Source: Megaleporinus macrocephalus
Taxonomy: Eukaryota > Chordata > Actinopteri > Characiformes > Anostomidae
Assembly: GCA_021613375.1 (NCBI GenBank)
Contig: CM038716.1
Location: 12,123,774-12,187,773, forward strand
Length of the DNA: 64,000 nt
Reading direction: 5' to 3'
Shown here: positions 46,963 through 58,558 of the stretch, one piece after another
How the letters are laid out: the number at the start of each line of letters is the position of its first letter
How positions within the stretch are numbered: position 1 is the first letter of the stretch
Translations under genes and position numbers: made by a program
The notes under the pieces: generated by a model
Database searches by the model: none
Told to the model about the DNA's origin: nothing
Seen by the model: the letters and a program-made list of their open reading frames with translations, nothing else

Positions 46963-48516
46963 GGTCTCCCAGTGTCTGTGTGGAGTGTGTATGGTCTCCC
47001 AGTGTCTGTGTGGAGTTTGTATGGTCTCCCAGTGTCTGTGTGGAGTCTGTATGGTCTCCCAGTGTCTGTGTAGAGTGTGTACGGTCTCCCAGTGTCTGTG
47101 TGGAGTTTGTATGGTCTCCCAGTGTCTGTCTGGAGTCTGTATGGTCTCCCAGTGTCTGTGTAGAGTGTGTACGGTCTCCCAGTGTCTGTGTGGAGTGTGT
47201 ACGGTCTCCCAGTGTCTGTGTGGAGTTTGTATGTTCTCCCAGTGTCTGTGTGGAGTGTGTATGGAGTGTGTATGTTCTCCCAGTGTCTGTGTGGAGTGTG
47301 TATGGTCTCCCAGTGTCTGTGTGGAGTGTGTATGGTCTCCCAGTGTCTGTGTGGAGTGTGTATGGAGTGTGTATGTTCTCCCAGTGTCTGTGTGGAGTGT
47401 GTATGGTCTCCCAGTGTCTGTGTGGAGTGTGTATGGAGTGTGTATGTTCTCCCAGTGTCTGTGTGGAGTGTGTATGTTCTCCCAGTGTCTGTGTGGAGTG
47501 TGTATGGTCTCCCAGTGTCTGTGTGGAGTCTGTATGGTCTCCCAGTGTCTGTGTGGAGTCTGTATGGTCTCCCAGTGTCTGTGTGGAGTGTGTATGGAGT
47601 GTGTATGTTCTCCCAGTGTCTGTGTGGAGTGTGTATGTTCTCCCAGTGTCTGTGTGGAGTGTGTATGGTCTCCCAGTGTCTGTGTGGAGTCTGTATGGTC
47701 TCCCAGTGTCTGTGTGGAGTGTGTATGGTCTCCCAGTGTCTGTGTGGAGTGTGTATGGAGTGTGTATGTTCTCCCAGTGTCTGTGTGGAGTGTGTATGGT
47801 CTCCCAGTGTCTGTGTGGAGTGTGTATGGTCTCCCAGTGTCTGTGTGGAGTGTGTATGGTCTCCCAGTGTCTGTGTGGAGTCTGTATGGTCTCCCAGTGT
47901 CTGTGTGGAGTGTGTATGGAGTGTGTATGTTCTCCCAGTGTCTGTGTGGAGTGTGTATGGTCTCCCAGTGTCTGTGTGGAGTGTGTATGGTCTCCCAGTG
48001 TCTGTATGGAGTGTGTATGGTCTCCCAGTGTCTGTGTGGAGTGTGTATGGTCTCCCAATGTCTGTGTAGTGTCTGTATGGAGTGTGTATGGTCTCCCAGT
48101 GTCTGTATGGAGTGTGTATGGTCTCCCAGTGTCTGTGTAGAGTTTGTATGGTCTTCCAGTGTCTGTGTGGAGTTTGTTTTGTCTCCCAATGTCTGTGTAG
48201 AGTCTGTATGGAGTTTGTATGGTCTCCCAGTGTCTATGTGGAGTCTGTATGGTCTCCCAGTGTCTGTGTGGCGTCTGTATGGTCTCCCAGTGTCTATGTG
48301 GAGTTTGTATGGTCTTCCAGTGTCTGTGTAGAGTTTGTATGGTCTTCCAGTGTCTGTGTGGAGTTTGTTTTGTCTCCCAATGTCTGTGTAGAGTCTGTAT
48401 GAAGTGTGTATGGTCTCCCAGTGTCTATGTGGAGTATGTATGGTCTCCCAGTGTCTGTGTGGAGTCTGTATGGTCTCCCAGTGTCTATGTGGAGTCTGTA
48501 TGGTCTCCCAGTGTCG
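46963..48516 (+). repeat. 30-bp minisatellite in lrfn1 intron
   Basis: About 50 units of CTCCCAGTGTCTGTGTGG followed by AGTGTGTATGGT, starting 32 bases after the splice donor. Some units carry an extra 12 bases (AGTGTGTATGG-type duplication), also a multiple of three, so five or six frames stay open for hundreds of codons on both strands; none is a gene. Units diverge to the right and the array merges into LINE-tail-like sequence. Confidence 0.95.
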
Positions 48517-48640
48517 GTGATAGACTGGCATCCTCTCCATGGTGTTTTCTACTTTTATTCAATGAGTGCTGGGAAATGCTCCAGCGCCCCCAACAAGCCT
48601 GGAGGATAAACTGTTTTGATGATATAAATAATTGAAAATT
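48505..48640 (+). mobile_element. L2-like LINE 3' tail fragment
   Basis: GATAGACTGGCATCCTCTCC, then CAATGAGTGCTGGGAAATGC and TCCAGCGCCCCCAACAAGCC form the order found in 3' tails of fish L2-type LINEs (from memory). The adjoining minisatellite unit resembles the segment that normally lies upstream of this in the same tails. Confidence 0.6.
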
Positions 48641-49417
48641 ACACTAAATGTATATACATGAACTCCCAACATGTGATGGCATGTCTTTACTCGTATATTC
48701 AACCTTTTTTCTTCATTTAGAGGCATTTGATTGTCATTTGTTTGCATCGTGTAATTCTACATACAGCGGGTGTCTCTTAGTTTCACCCGGTCAACAGTAT
48801 GGACTTTAAGATGCGAGGCAGTGTACAGAACAAGAGGACGGCACACTGAGCTCATATCAACAAGGGAGAGGCCTCCGATTTACAGGGGCCATAAAAGGCA
48901 TTCATGATTCAGCGAAACACGCCGTATTTCACCCGCCGTCCTCAAAGGAGCCGAGAAAGCTGCACTCCTGCCACTACGCGCTCTGCATTATGCAGCTTAG
49001 CATCCACATTCCCCGTCCAATCACAGAGGAGTAAAACACTTCTGACATTTATTACCTCTTGCAGAGCTCATGCCGCGGACCAAAGCCCTCGGAATCATCT
49101 CGGACGCATCACGAAGAGCCGCTAATCACAAACCCTTCGACTCATGAGCCGCCCGGACAAACATTAGATCGGATTTAGATCAGACGTTAGCTCATTATTA
49201 AAGATTAGCGCCAGGCTGGAATCTGGAGACGAATCGCCTCCATTCTTATGCAAAGTCTGGCTGAACGAACGCGCGATGTTGCTTTTCAAGGACAAACAAT
49301 GCTTTCTGGAAGGCAAACACATGAAAGCAAGCGAGCTGAATTGCCTCTGGTGTAGGGAACAATTTCCCACTACATGGCTTTGCACGGCGTCAGGAAAAAC
49401 CGAGAGAATAGCAACCC
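48641..49417. other. low-copy stretch, candidate conserved non-coding DNA
   Basis: 48800-49410 is GC-balanced, non-repetitive and without a domain in any frame. Intronic position in lrfn1. Confidence 0.3.
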
Positions 49418-50442
49418 ACACTGTAAACCCGGATAAGTTGATTGTACTTAAAGAGTTTGAGTGATTGCCTTAAAATATTGAAGTAATGAAAACTAGAGAA
49501 AATCTAATGGTTTGAGTAAAATCAACTTAAATATCAAATAGACTGGAAGTGATCATTTGAGTTGAATACAATGAAATCTAAATTGTTTGTATTTAAAATA
49601 TTTTGTAAAATCAACCCTACTGACCATTTAATTCAACTCAACATTGAGTTTCCTGTAATCAGAATTAAGTTAAAACTAGTCTCTATAAAAAGCTGATGTT
49701 CTCCTACATCAAAAAAACCCAGACAGCAGTTACATTTAGATTAATTCTATTTATAATTACATCACTGGGATCATCTGGGATGATTCTGACTCTTGAAGGG
49801 TTCAGTAGTGATGATGACTGGTTTTGATTGGTCTAGTTAGAAAACTGTTTATCTTACAATAATTCTTAAATACAGTTTACACATTGAAATGATAAAAACA
49901 CAGTAAATTACATTTTCTAACTTTAGATCAGCATCAACTGCAGAACAACAGTTTTACACCACTTGAACACGGAAAACAACTTACCAAGTTCCAGAATGAG
50001 AAAAAGAGAGGGAAGATGGCGGCTTGGTTGATTGTAGTCCTCTGTAGTTCTTCAAGAAAAGAAAACAATGGAGAAAATGTCCACTGTAGAGAAATCCCAG
50101 CACTACAGAGTTTCTGTCCGAGGAAAAGAAGTTAAACTCAGAAAACACCAAACCTCACAGTGAAAATAGAAAAAGACTTCAAAACCTTTACAAGCTCCAC
50201 TAAACAACTCAAACTAGTCAAGACTGAACTGACCAATGAGAATCTGGCAAGGTGGCTACAGGGGCGTGGTCCAAGCTAAAACCTGATGTTTGAAGTTTGT
50301 TCAACTTAAAAATATTAGTGTACTCAGTTCTTCTTTCAAAATAGTAGAACATACTAGAACATTTTAAGTAATGAAATAAAACTTTAGTTTTTAAACATCA
50401 GTACAGAAACTCTTTTCATAAACTAATTACGAGTTAACAGTG
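49418..50442 (+). mobile_element. ~1-kb non-autonomous TIR element, copy 1
   Basis: Left end CACTGTAAACCCGG, right end (complement) CACTGTTAACTCG, inner TTGAGTT/AACTTAAA-rich arms. Near-identical to 53946-54974 (inverted) and 55290-56320. No transposase. Flanks (CA and AA) do not show a target duplication, so they may have mutated. Confidence 0.88.
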
Positions 50443-51038
50443 AACCGCTTATGAACCAGCACAAACTGGCCACCTCGATTGGCCGCCCAGTCGTAAAAGC
50501 GCTGACCAGCGCTAGTTTTGAGGAACGAGCTTTACACGGCGGGAGTTCTCAAACCTGACGACGCCGGGGGGCAGATTTATTACATGATAATGGCTTGGCG
50601 TCGGCGAACGACCGGCGCGGTAATTGATAACTCTAAAAAAAAAAAAAAGCGCTAAAGCTGTCACGCTGGGGATGAAATAGACTTTGTTTGTTTTTCCCCC
50701 GACGACAGCCGAGAATTTCGCTTGGCGACCGGTTCGGGAAACGCCGGACGGTTAGGAGCGAAGCGTCTGATAAACTGACATTTAGAAATCGTTAGTGTGA
50801 TTTATGAAAGTTGCCGCTTGCCCCCTCTATCACGTAATACATCTCTCGTCCGTGATTGCTCACCTGTGGCGCCGAGTAATTAGGTCCCAAAAAGGATGGA
50901 CTGTTGCGATAGCGGCATATGGGTGAGAACCGGCGCTCGCGCTGACAGAGGCACTCTAATTATACTCGCGTACTTGTGCACGCTCGATGTAGATGCTGTT
51001 TGCTCAAACCTTTGTTGAGTGTATCGTTTAGACTGGAG
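50443..51038. other. low-copy stretch, candidate conserved non-coding DNA
   Basis: GC-balanced non-repetitive sequence with a short A run at 50635-50648. No coding signature. Confidence 0.3.
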
Positions 51039-51120
51039 ATGTTATCAGAAGACGAGGAGGTGGTAGGGTTGATGCGGGGGCGTAGTTATGGTGGAGGTGG
51101 CCGGGGGTGGCCTAGGCCCC
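51039..51120 (+). repeat. direct repeat left of the GTTGCTAAGG array
   Basis: GATGTTATCAGAAGACGAGG through GTGGCCTAGGCCC, about 82 bases, repeated at 52482-52563 with about five differences. Confidence 0.88.
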
Positions 51121-51224
51121 CTCGCTTGGCCCTGATTACTGACCGCTGACGATATAAGATGGATGCAATAGCACTGAGCGTTTTTTACACCTTTAATAAA
51201 CACCTGGCAACGCTTTAACGAAGC

Positions 51225-52480
51225 CTTCAGCAGTTTTTTGGTGGAGGCTATTAATATGCTGTATGCTGCCTCTGGTCATGTACCACTGGGATACATTCAA
51301 TAGTTTCCAAGGTGTTGCTAGGTCACTGCTATGTTGTTATGTCAATGATATGGTCCCAGTTGGTTGCTAAGTTGTTGCTATGTCATTTCATATAAACCCT
51401 ATAAACGTAGTTGCCAGGGTGTTGCTAAACCGCTGTTATGGTGTCCTAGGTGGTTGCTAAGATGTTATGTCAATAATATGGTCCCAGTTGGTTGCTAAGT
51501 TGTTGCTATGTCATTTCATATACAGTAAACCTTATAAAAGTGGTTGCCAAGGTGTTGCTAGCCTATTGTTGTGTTCCCACGTGGTTGCTAAGGTATTGCT
51601 AAGCCACTGTTATGGTGTCCTAGGTCGTTGCTAGGATGTTGTTATGTCAATTATATGGTCCCAGTTGGTTGCTAAGTTGTTGCTATGTCATTTCATATAA
51701 ACCCTATAAAAGTGGTTGCCAAGGTGTTGCTAGCCTATTGTTGTGTTCCTACGTGGTTGCTAAGCCACTGTTAGGGTGTCCTAGGTAGTTGCTAAGACTT
51801 TGTTATGTCAATGATATGGTTCCAGTTGATTGCTAAGGTATTGCTAAGCCACTGTTATGGTGTCCTAGGTGGTTGCTAAGATGTAGTTATGTCAGTGATA
51901 TGGTTCCAGTTGGTTGCAAATTTGTTGCTATGTAATTTCTTATTAATCCTATTAAAAAAGAGGTTGCCAAGGTGTTGCTAGCCTATTGCTGTGTTCCCAT
52001 GTGGTTGCTAAGGTATTGCTAAACCACTGTTATGGTGTCCTAGGTGGTTGATAATATGTTATGTCAATGATATCATCCCAGTTGGTTGCTAAGTTGTTGC
52101 TATGTCATTTCTTATTAATCCTATTAATAAAGTGGTTGCCAAGGTGTTGCTAGCCTATTGCTGTGTTGCCACGTGGTGGCTAAAGATTGGCTAGATCATT
52201 GCTGTGGAATCACAAGTGGTTGCAAAGGTGTTGCTAGCCTATTGCCATGTTATCCCAGGTGGTTGCTAAGGTGTTTCAAAATAATTGCTAGGGAATCTTA
52301 AGTGGATGCCAAGGTGTTGCTAGGTCTTTGCTATGGAATCTGAAGTGGTTGCCAAGGTGATGATAGTTCATTGCTATAGTATCCCAGGTGGTGCTAATAT
52401 GCTGCTAAGACATTACTGTTGTGTCCCGGCTGGTTGCTAAGTTCTTACCAGGCTATTGCTACGGAATCACAAGCAGATGC
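51225..52480 (+). repeat. GTTGCTAAGG-type degenerate minisatellite
   Basis: Dozens of GTTGCTAAG and GTTGCCAAGGTGTTGCTAG words. A higher-order unit of roughly 180 bp (with TATGTCATTTCATATAAACC and CCAGTTGGTTGCTAAGTTG) recurs around 51350, 51490, 51670 and 52080. A short inverse copy lies at 56780-57000. Confidence 0.9.
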
Positions 52481-52481
52481 A

Positions 52482-52563
52482 GATGTTATCAGAAGACGAG
52501 GAGGTGTTAGGCTTGATGCAGGGGTGTAGTTATGGTGGAGGTGGCCGGGGGTGGCCTAGGCCC
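52482..52563 (+). repeat. direct repeat right of the GTTGCTAAGG array
   Basis: Second copy of the ~82-base sequence at 51039-51120. Confidence 0.88.
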
Positions 52564-52611
52564 ACTTTTAATAGAAGTCCATGGAACCAGAAGTTTATTT
52601 AATTTCATGTA

Positions 52612-53320
52612 GGAGCTACACTTATAGACTGTAGTTCATCTGTTTCTCTAGTTTCAATAGTCAGGACCCCCACAAACCACCACAGAGCAGGTACTACTTG
52701 GGTATTGGGTCACCATTTCAATCCCCTCAACCAGGACTGAGGTACCCTTGATCAAGGCAACTAACCCACCAACTGCCTCCCAAGCACTGAGCTACACTTA
52801 CAGACTGTAGTTCATCTGTTTCTCTAGCTTTAACAGTCAGGACCCCCACAGGACCACCACAGAGCAGGTACTACTTGGCTATTGGGTCACCGGTTCAATC
52901 CCCTCAACCAGGATGGAGGTACCCTTAATCAAGGCAACTAGCCCACCAGCTGCCTCCCAAGCACTGAGCTACACTTACAGACTGTAGTTCATCTGTTTCT
53001 CTAGTTTCAATATTCAGGACCCCCACAGGACCACCACAGAGCAGGTACTACTTGGGTAGTGGGTCACCATTTCAATCCCCTGAACCAGGACTAAGGTACC
53101 CTTGATCAAGGCAACTAACCCACCAGCTGCCCCCCAAGCACTGAGCTATACCTACAGACTGTAGTTCATCTGTTTCTCTAGATTCAACAGTCAGGACCCC
53201 CACGAACCACCACAGAGCAGGTAATACTTGGGTAGTGGGTCACCATTTCAATCCCCTGAACCAGGACTAAGGTACCCTTGATCAAGGCAACTAACCCACC
53301 AGCTGCCTCCCAAGCACTGT
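52612..53320 (+). repeat. ~177-bp tandem repeat, four units
   Basis: GACTGTAGTTCATCTGTTTC recurs at 52627, 52803, 52980 and 53158 (spacing 176-178). Half of each unit (CAGGACCCCCACAGGACCAC, CAGAGCAGGTACTACTTGGG) matches the arm of the fold-back element at 14.7-15.8 kb. The other half has GGTTCAATCCCC (52892), similar to a tRNA-type B box, hinting at a SINE-derived part. Confidence 0.9.
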
Positions 53321-53945
53321 GGATAGGACTGCCACCCACTGCCCACCAAGAATTCCAATGTTTTATACAATCCCATTCTAAAGGCCTACCGACATTACCT
53401 CAGCGTCCAGGTTCAGATAGATAGAAGGGTCCGGGCTCGGATAACTGAACAGCTGCCCACCATCGCAGCCAGTGGTGGACGTTCCTATAAAGACTCCATC
53501 TGATCTTCGCTTGTCTCTCTCCGAGCTGGAATTAGCAATCTCGCGTGTTTGCAATCTCTCCAAATGTCAGAGGAATGCAGGGAATGCTGCGGGGGTGGCG
53601 GTGGTCTTGTAGGAAACGCTTGTAAGCGCGTCTGTTAATCACGAGGATCTGGATGTTGGCAGCGGCGCCGCGGAAGAGGCTGTGAGAACGCGGAGAAGAG
53701 AGCGCTTATTGAAAGTCCTATGTAGGAGGACGTTAATACAGCGAGAAGTAGGATGAGCGCCTGTATTAGCATATAAAAGGAGACGGCTTGTAAATACAGC
53801 TTAAATACCCCCGTAAGCCCGCCCAGATGTTTGTCGGGGAAGGCTCCCCCTCCCCAAATCCATCTGTAAATTAACACCTACGGCATGCCAGCACGTCCAA
53901 GTCCGGCGTAGATTCATTCAGTTAAGCCTGTACTCCAGCTACCTA
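53321..53945. other. low-copy stretch, no gene seen
   Basis: 53380-53940 is GC-balanced and non-repetitive. Two minus-strand frames lack domains. Confidence 0.4.
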
Positions 53946-54974
53946 CACTGTTAACCCCTAATTAGTTTGTGTGTAAAGAGTTTTTGTACTGATGTTTAAA
54001 AACTAAAGTTTTATTTCATTACTTAAAATGTTCTAGTATGTTTTACTATTTTGAAAGAAGAACTGAGTACACTAATATTTTTAAGTTGAACAAACTTCAA
54101 ACATCAGGTTTTAGCTTGGACCATGCCCCTGTAGCACCTTGCCAGATTCTCATTGGTCAGTTCAATCAAGACTAGTTTGAGTTGTTTAGTGGAGCTTGTA
54201 AAGGTTTTGAAGTCTTTTTCTATTTTCACTGTGAGGTTTGGTGTTTTCTGAGTTGAACTTCTTTTCCTCGGACAGAAACTCTGTAGTGCTGGGATTTCTC
54301 TACAGTGGACATTTTCTCCATTGTTTTCTTTTCTTGAAGAACTACAGAGGACTTCAATTAACCAAGCCGCCATCTTCCCTCTCTTTTCTCATTCTGGAAC
54401 TTGGTAAGTAGTTTTCCGTGTTCAAGTGGTGTAAAACTGTTGTTCTGCAGTTGATGCTGATCTAAAGTTAGAAAATGTAATTTACTGTGTTTTTATCATT
54501 TCAATGTGTAAACTGTATTTAAGAATTATTGTAAGATAAACAGTTTTCTAACTAGACCAATCAAAACCAGTCATCATCACTACTGAACCCTTCAAGAGTC
54601 AGAGTCATCCTAGATGATCCCAGTGATGTAGTTTTAAATAAAATCAAACTAAATGTAACTGCTGTCTGTGTTCTTTTGATGTAGGAGAACATCAGCTTTT
54701 TATGGAGACTAGTTTTAAGTTAACTTAATTCTGATTACAGGAAACTCAATGTTGAGTTGAATTAAATGGTCAGTAGGGTTGATTTTACAAAATGTTTTAA
54801 GTACAAACAATTTAGATTTCATTGTATTCAACTCAAATGATCACTTCCAGTCTATTTGATATTTAAGTTGATTTTACTCAAACCATTAGATTTTCTCTAG
54901 TTTGCATTACTTCAATATTTTAAGGCAATCACTCAAACTCTTTAAGTACAATCAACTTGTCCGGGTTTACAGTG
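53946..54974 (-). mobile_element. ~1-kb non-autonomous TIR element, copy 2 (inverted)
   Basis: Ends CACTGTTAACCCC and (complement) CACTGTAAACCCGG, with TA directly outside on both sides (53944-53945 and 54975-54976), consistent with a TA target duplication. A minus-strand 89-codon frame (54104-54373) is broken in the other copies and is not taken as a gene. Confidence 0.9.
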
Positions 54975-55289
54975 TAAGCCTCAATCATCTCTACATTTCT
55001 ATGAAAGGCCGAGCGCTTTCTGTGTCAACGGCTGGCTCTGACTCTCCATTGAGGGAACAGAAAAGAGAGAACCGGGGCATTTGCGACGGCCACAGCCATT
55101 AGCGGCCAGCGCCGCAGCTTTCAAAGACACCATTAAGGAAAGCATCTGGGAGCATACGGCAGAGGCGCTGCAGGAAATGTCTAAACTTCAAAGATTTCAA
55201 TGCTGTAAAATCGTGCCTGTTAGTATAGGAGGCTCAGAAAGAGCCACAGCAGCAGCAGCAGTAGCAGAAGCATGCCAGCGGCCTATATA
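54975..55289. other. spacer between inverted ~1-kb elements
   Basis: GC-balanced and non-repetitive except a CAG-type run at about 55246-55262. No gene recognised. Confidence 0.45.
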
Positions 55290-56320
55290 TACTGTAAAGC
55301 TGGATAAGTTGATTGTACTTAAAGAGTTTGAGGGATTGCCTTAAAATATTGAAGTAATGCAAACTAGAGAAAATCTAATGGTTTGAGTAAAATCAACTTA
55401 AATATCAAATAGACTGGAAGTGATCATTTGAGTTGAATACAATGAAATCTTAAATGTTTGTACTTAAAATATTTAGTAAAATCCACCCTACTGACCATTT
55501 AATTCAACTCAACATTGAGTTTCCTGTAATCAGAATTAAGTTAACTTAAAACTAGTCTCCATAAAAAGCTGATGTTCTCTACATCAAAAGAACACAGACA
55601 GCAGTTACATTTAGTTTAATTTTATTTAAAACTACATCACTGGGATCATCTAGGATGATTCTGACTCTTGAAGGGTTCAGTAGTGATGATGACTGGTTTT
55701 GATTGGTCTAGTTAGAAAACTGTTTATCTTACAATAATTCTTAAATATAGTTTACACATTGAAATGATAAAAACACAGTAAATTACATTTTCTAACTTTA
55801 GATAAGCATCAACTGCAGAACAACAGTTTTACACCACTTAAACACGGAAAACAACTTACCAAGTTCCAGAATGAGAAAAAGAGAGGGAAGATGGCGGCTT
55901 GGTTAATTGAAGTCCTCTGTAGTTCTTCAAGAAAAGAAAACAATGGAGAAAATGTCCACTGTAGAGAAATCCCAGCACTACAGAGTTTCTGTCCGGGGAA
56001 AAGAAGTTAAACTCAGAAAACACCAAATCTCACAGTGAAAATAGAAAAAGACTTCAAAACCTTTACAAGCTCCACTAAACAACTCAAACTAGTCTCGATT
56101 AAACTGACCAATGAGAATCTAGCAAGGTGCTACTGGGGCGTGGTCCAAGCTAAAAGCTGATGTTTTAAGTTTGTTCAACTGTTAAAAATATTAGTGTACT
56201 CAGTTTTTCTTTCAAAATAGTAGAACATACTAAACATTTTAAGTAATGAAATAAAACTTTAGTTTTTAAACAATTATTACACAAACTCTTTACACACAAA
56301 CTAATTACGGGTTAACAGTG
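55290..56320 (+). mobile_element. ~1-kb non-autonomous TIR element, copy 3
   Basis: Left end TACTGTAAAGCTGG (worn), right end (complement) CACTGTTAACCCG, TA outside on both sides. Length 1031, against 1025 and 1029 for the other copies, so all are full-length members of one family. Confidence 0.9.
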
Positions 56321-56779
56321 TAGGCTCTGGAATGTGCCTTACCTGTAAAGTGTCTCTGAAATGGCTAATTTATGGTAATTTCATTTGGGGGAATTAGTTA
56401 ATGAGTTTCTTGGTATAGGGAATGTATGGAAATTGTGTGCTTGTGCTTTTGGGACTGATAGCATGTGTTCAAACCCATGTTTGTCCAAGAAATTGCGGTG
56501 GAATGACACGAAAACAGTCCAGGGGTCAAAAAACCCAAATATCCAGAGAATATCTAACGAGAAACAAACATGAATTTGCAAAAAAAGATGTCTCAAATTG
56601 TCTACGTAAAGCTCACTAATGAGCCCCAAATGAGAAATTGGTTTGATCGTGACATTCAGAGCCGCGGAGGCTGGTGGAATGTGTGTAATAACGTGTGTAA
56701 CGGTGTAGCAACATCTTAGGAAGCATCGAGAATTCCCAGCTGTTCGCTCTCCTGATGGTAACTGTCCATTTTGGGATAT
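56321..56779. other. low-copy stretch, no gene seen
   Basis: Three overlapping frames (56381-56851) on both strands without a domain. Confidence 0.4.
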
Positions 56780-57000
56780 GGTCCAGGAAACATTAGCAAC
56801 CACCTGGGATACTATAGGAAACCTAAGGACACCCATAGCCTGGGATTCCATAAGAATGGCCTAGAAACTCTTTAGTGTTCACCTGGGATTCTGTGATTGT
56901 GGCCTAGCAATGCTTAGCAACCATTTGAGCTGACATATCATCACCTTAGCAACCACTTGGGATGACATATCAACACCTTAGCAACCACTTGAGATGTCAT
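56780..57000 (-). repeat. GTTGCTAAGG-type minisatellite, inverse short copy
   Basis: TTAGCAACCACCTGGGATAC, TAGCAACCATTTGAG and CCTTAGCAACCACTTGGGAT: the reverse complement of the words in the 51.2-52.5 kb array. Confidence 0.8.
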
Positions 57001-57168
57001 AGGAACAGCTTAATCAAGCCAACTTAGTTCAAGCCTACTCAGTTTGAGCAAATATGTGATTTGCAACTGAACAAATAAATAAATAAACAAATAAATAAAT
57101 AGTTCAGTTATTGTAATGTAAACTGCCAGACATAAAAAAGTAATGTCATTTGCTAATAACCGAGCATG

Positions 57169-57207
<39 letters not shown>

Positions 57208-57600
57208 ATACGATTTTAAGGTACATGGCTTTAGGTATATGACTTAGAGGCCAATGAGGAGCAAAGCTGGCTAGTTAACCTAAAATAAGAGCTGTGGGTC
57301 CCACTTTATATTAAGTGTTTCTAATAACCATGTAGTTACACATTAGTGATAAACAGTGTAATTAGTGTTGAAGCGTTGACGGTTACAAATGGATTCCAGC
57401 AGTATAGCTTGCATAAATAAGAGATTACCAAAAAACATTAAAAGTTAGCTCAGTATTTAGTATTTACTACTCATGTAATTACACATTAAACATGTAATTA
57501 CACCTACAACAGCTGTTTAAATACAGTCTAAATATAGTCACATTACAGAATATTGTAGAGCTAGAAACTGAAACATAGTGAAGCAAGCTTGATGCCAGGA
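57001..57600. other. A/T-rich stretch with AAAT microsatellites
   Basis: AAAT runs at about 57076-57104 and 57171-57210. No gene recognised. Confidence 0.55.
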
Positions 57601-57608
57601 TGTTGGCT

Positions 57609-57610
<2 letters not shown>

Positions 57611-57645
<35 letters not shown>
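57611..57645. repeat. TA microsatellite
   Basis: Pure TA run in the lrfn1 intron. Confidence 0.9.
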
Positions 57646-57646
<1 letters not shown>

Positions 57647-57752
57647 ATATAAAATATTTATAATGGAAGTAATTACATATTTATTACAGTCTGAAAGGCC
57701 TTAATGGAAAAAAAACAGCAATTATATGTTAAATGAAAAAACTAAACACACA

Positions 57753-57753
<1 letters not shown>

Positions 57754-57832
<79 letters not shown>
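57754..57832. repeat. TA microsatellite
   Basis: Pure TA run of about 39 units, directly left of a family J repeat; the TA run and family J also neighbour each other near 5780. Confidence 0.92.
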
Positions 57833-57835
<3 letters not shown>

Positions 57836-57837
57836 CA

Positions 57838-57975
57838 AAAACTTGCTTAAATTTCAATGGGAGTCAATGGAACCAAACATTTTGCTATTTTGGAGCACTT
57901 CTATTGGTCCATTCACCATGAAATTCAGACACAATGTAAACGACCATTGGCATGTTCAAATAATGTAGAAAACTC
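57838..57975 (-). repeat. dispersed repeat (J)
   Basis: On the minus strand GGACCAATAGAAGTGCTCCA and GGTTCCATTGACTCCCATTG. Same order of parts as at 17940-18095. Confidence 0.7.
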
Positions 57976-58249
57976 AAAATTGACAATAATGAAGATGTGT
58001 ATATATATTTTGGCAAGCCAAACAGGCAATATTTAATGAACATTTATATATAAAGAATGAACACCGATATATATGGAATGAACAATAATATATAGAATGA
58101 GCATTGATATATGTTGAATGAATGCACTGACATATGTAAAATATGTAAAAATATTTAAAAGATAAAGTGTTTTGCTAAGCAAATAAAACTTTCTGTTTTA
58201 AAAAAAATAGCTTTTTAAAGCCTAAAACTTTGACATGTTAATTCCACAT

Positions 58250-58390
58250 ATACACTATGTGGCCAAAAGTATTCACTAACCCATACAAATCATTGATTTC
58301 TGCTGTTCCAATCACTTTCATGGCCTGTGTAACAAGTCCAGTGGTGAAGTGATTGGAAATGACAACAACTTGAAAATGACCCTGACCCAG
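58250..58390 (+). mobile_element. internally deleted Tc1-like element
   Basis: Begins ACACTATGTGGCCAAAAGTA, contains GTTCCAATCACTTTCATGGC and then jumps to GTAACAAGTCCAGTGGTGAA and GTGATTGGAAATGACAACAA. These are consecutive landmarks of the fragment at 2130-2424 with about 100 bases removed. Non-coding. Confidence 0.7.
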
Positions 58391-58462
58391 ACCAATGTTC
58401 ATTGTATATATATTACAGTTCATTCCATATATAGCAATGTTTATTTTATATATACCGGTTGT

Positions 58463-58471
<9 letters not shown>

Positions 58472-58556
<85 letters not shown>
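58472..58556. repeat. TA microsatellite
   Basis: About 42 TA units. The YIYIYI frames across it are artefacts. Confidence 0.92.

Positions 58557-58558
<2 letters not shown>

Noticed and set aside
46876..48540. Very long open frames (up to 554 codons) on both strands downstream of the lrfn1 exon
   Set aside because: They are produced by the 30-bp minisatellite (with 12-bp inserts), whose period is divisible by three and whose unit lacks stops in most frames. The peptides are strict repeats and overlap on both strands.
52880..52910. A tRNA gene suggested by GGTTCAATCCCC
   Set aside because: No matching A box, acceptor stem or anticodon arm is found at the right distance; at most it is a SINE-derived B box.
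54104..54373. 89-codon frame in the ~1-kb element as a possible element protein
   Set aside because: The frame is interrupted in the two other copies (for example at the position after RKRS) and has no recognisable domain.
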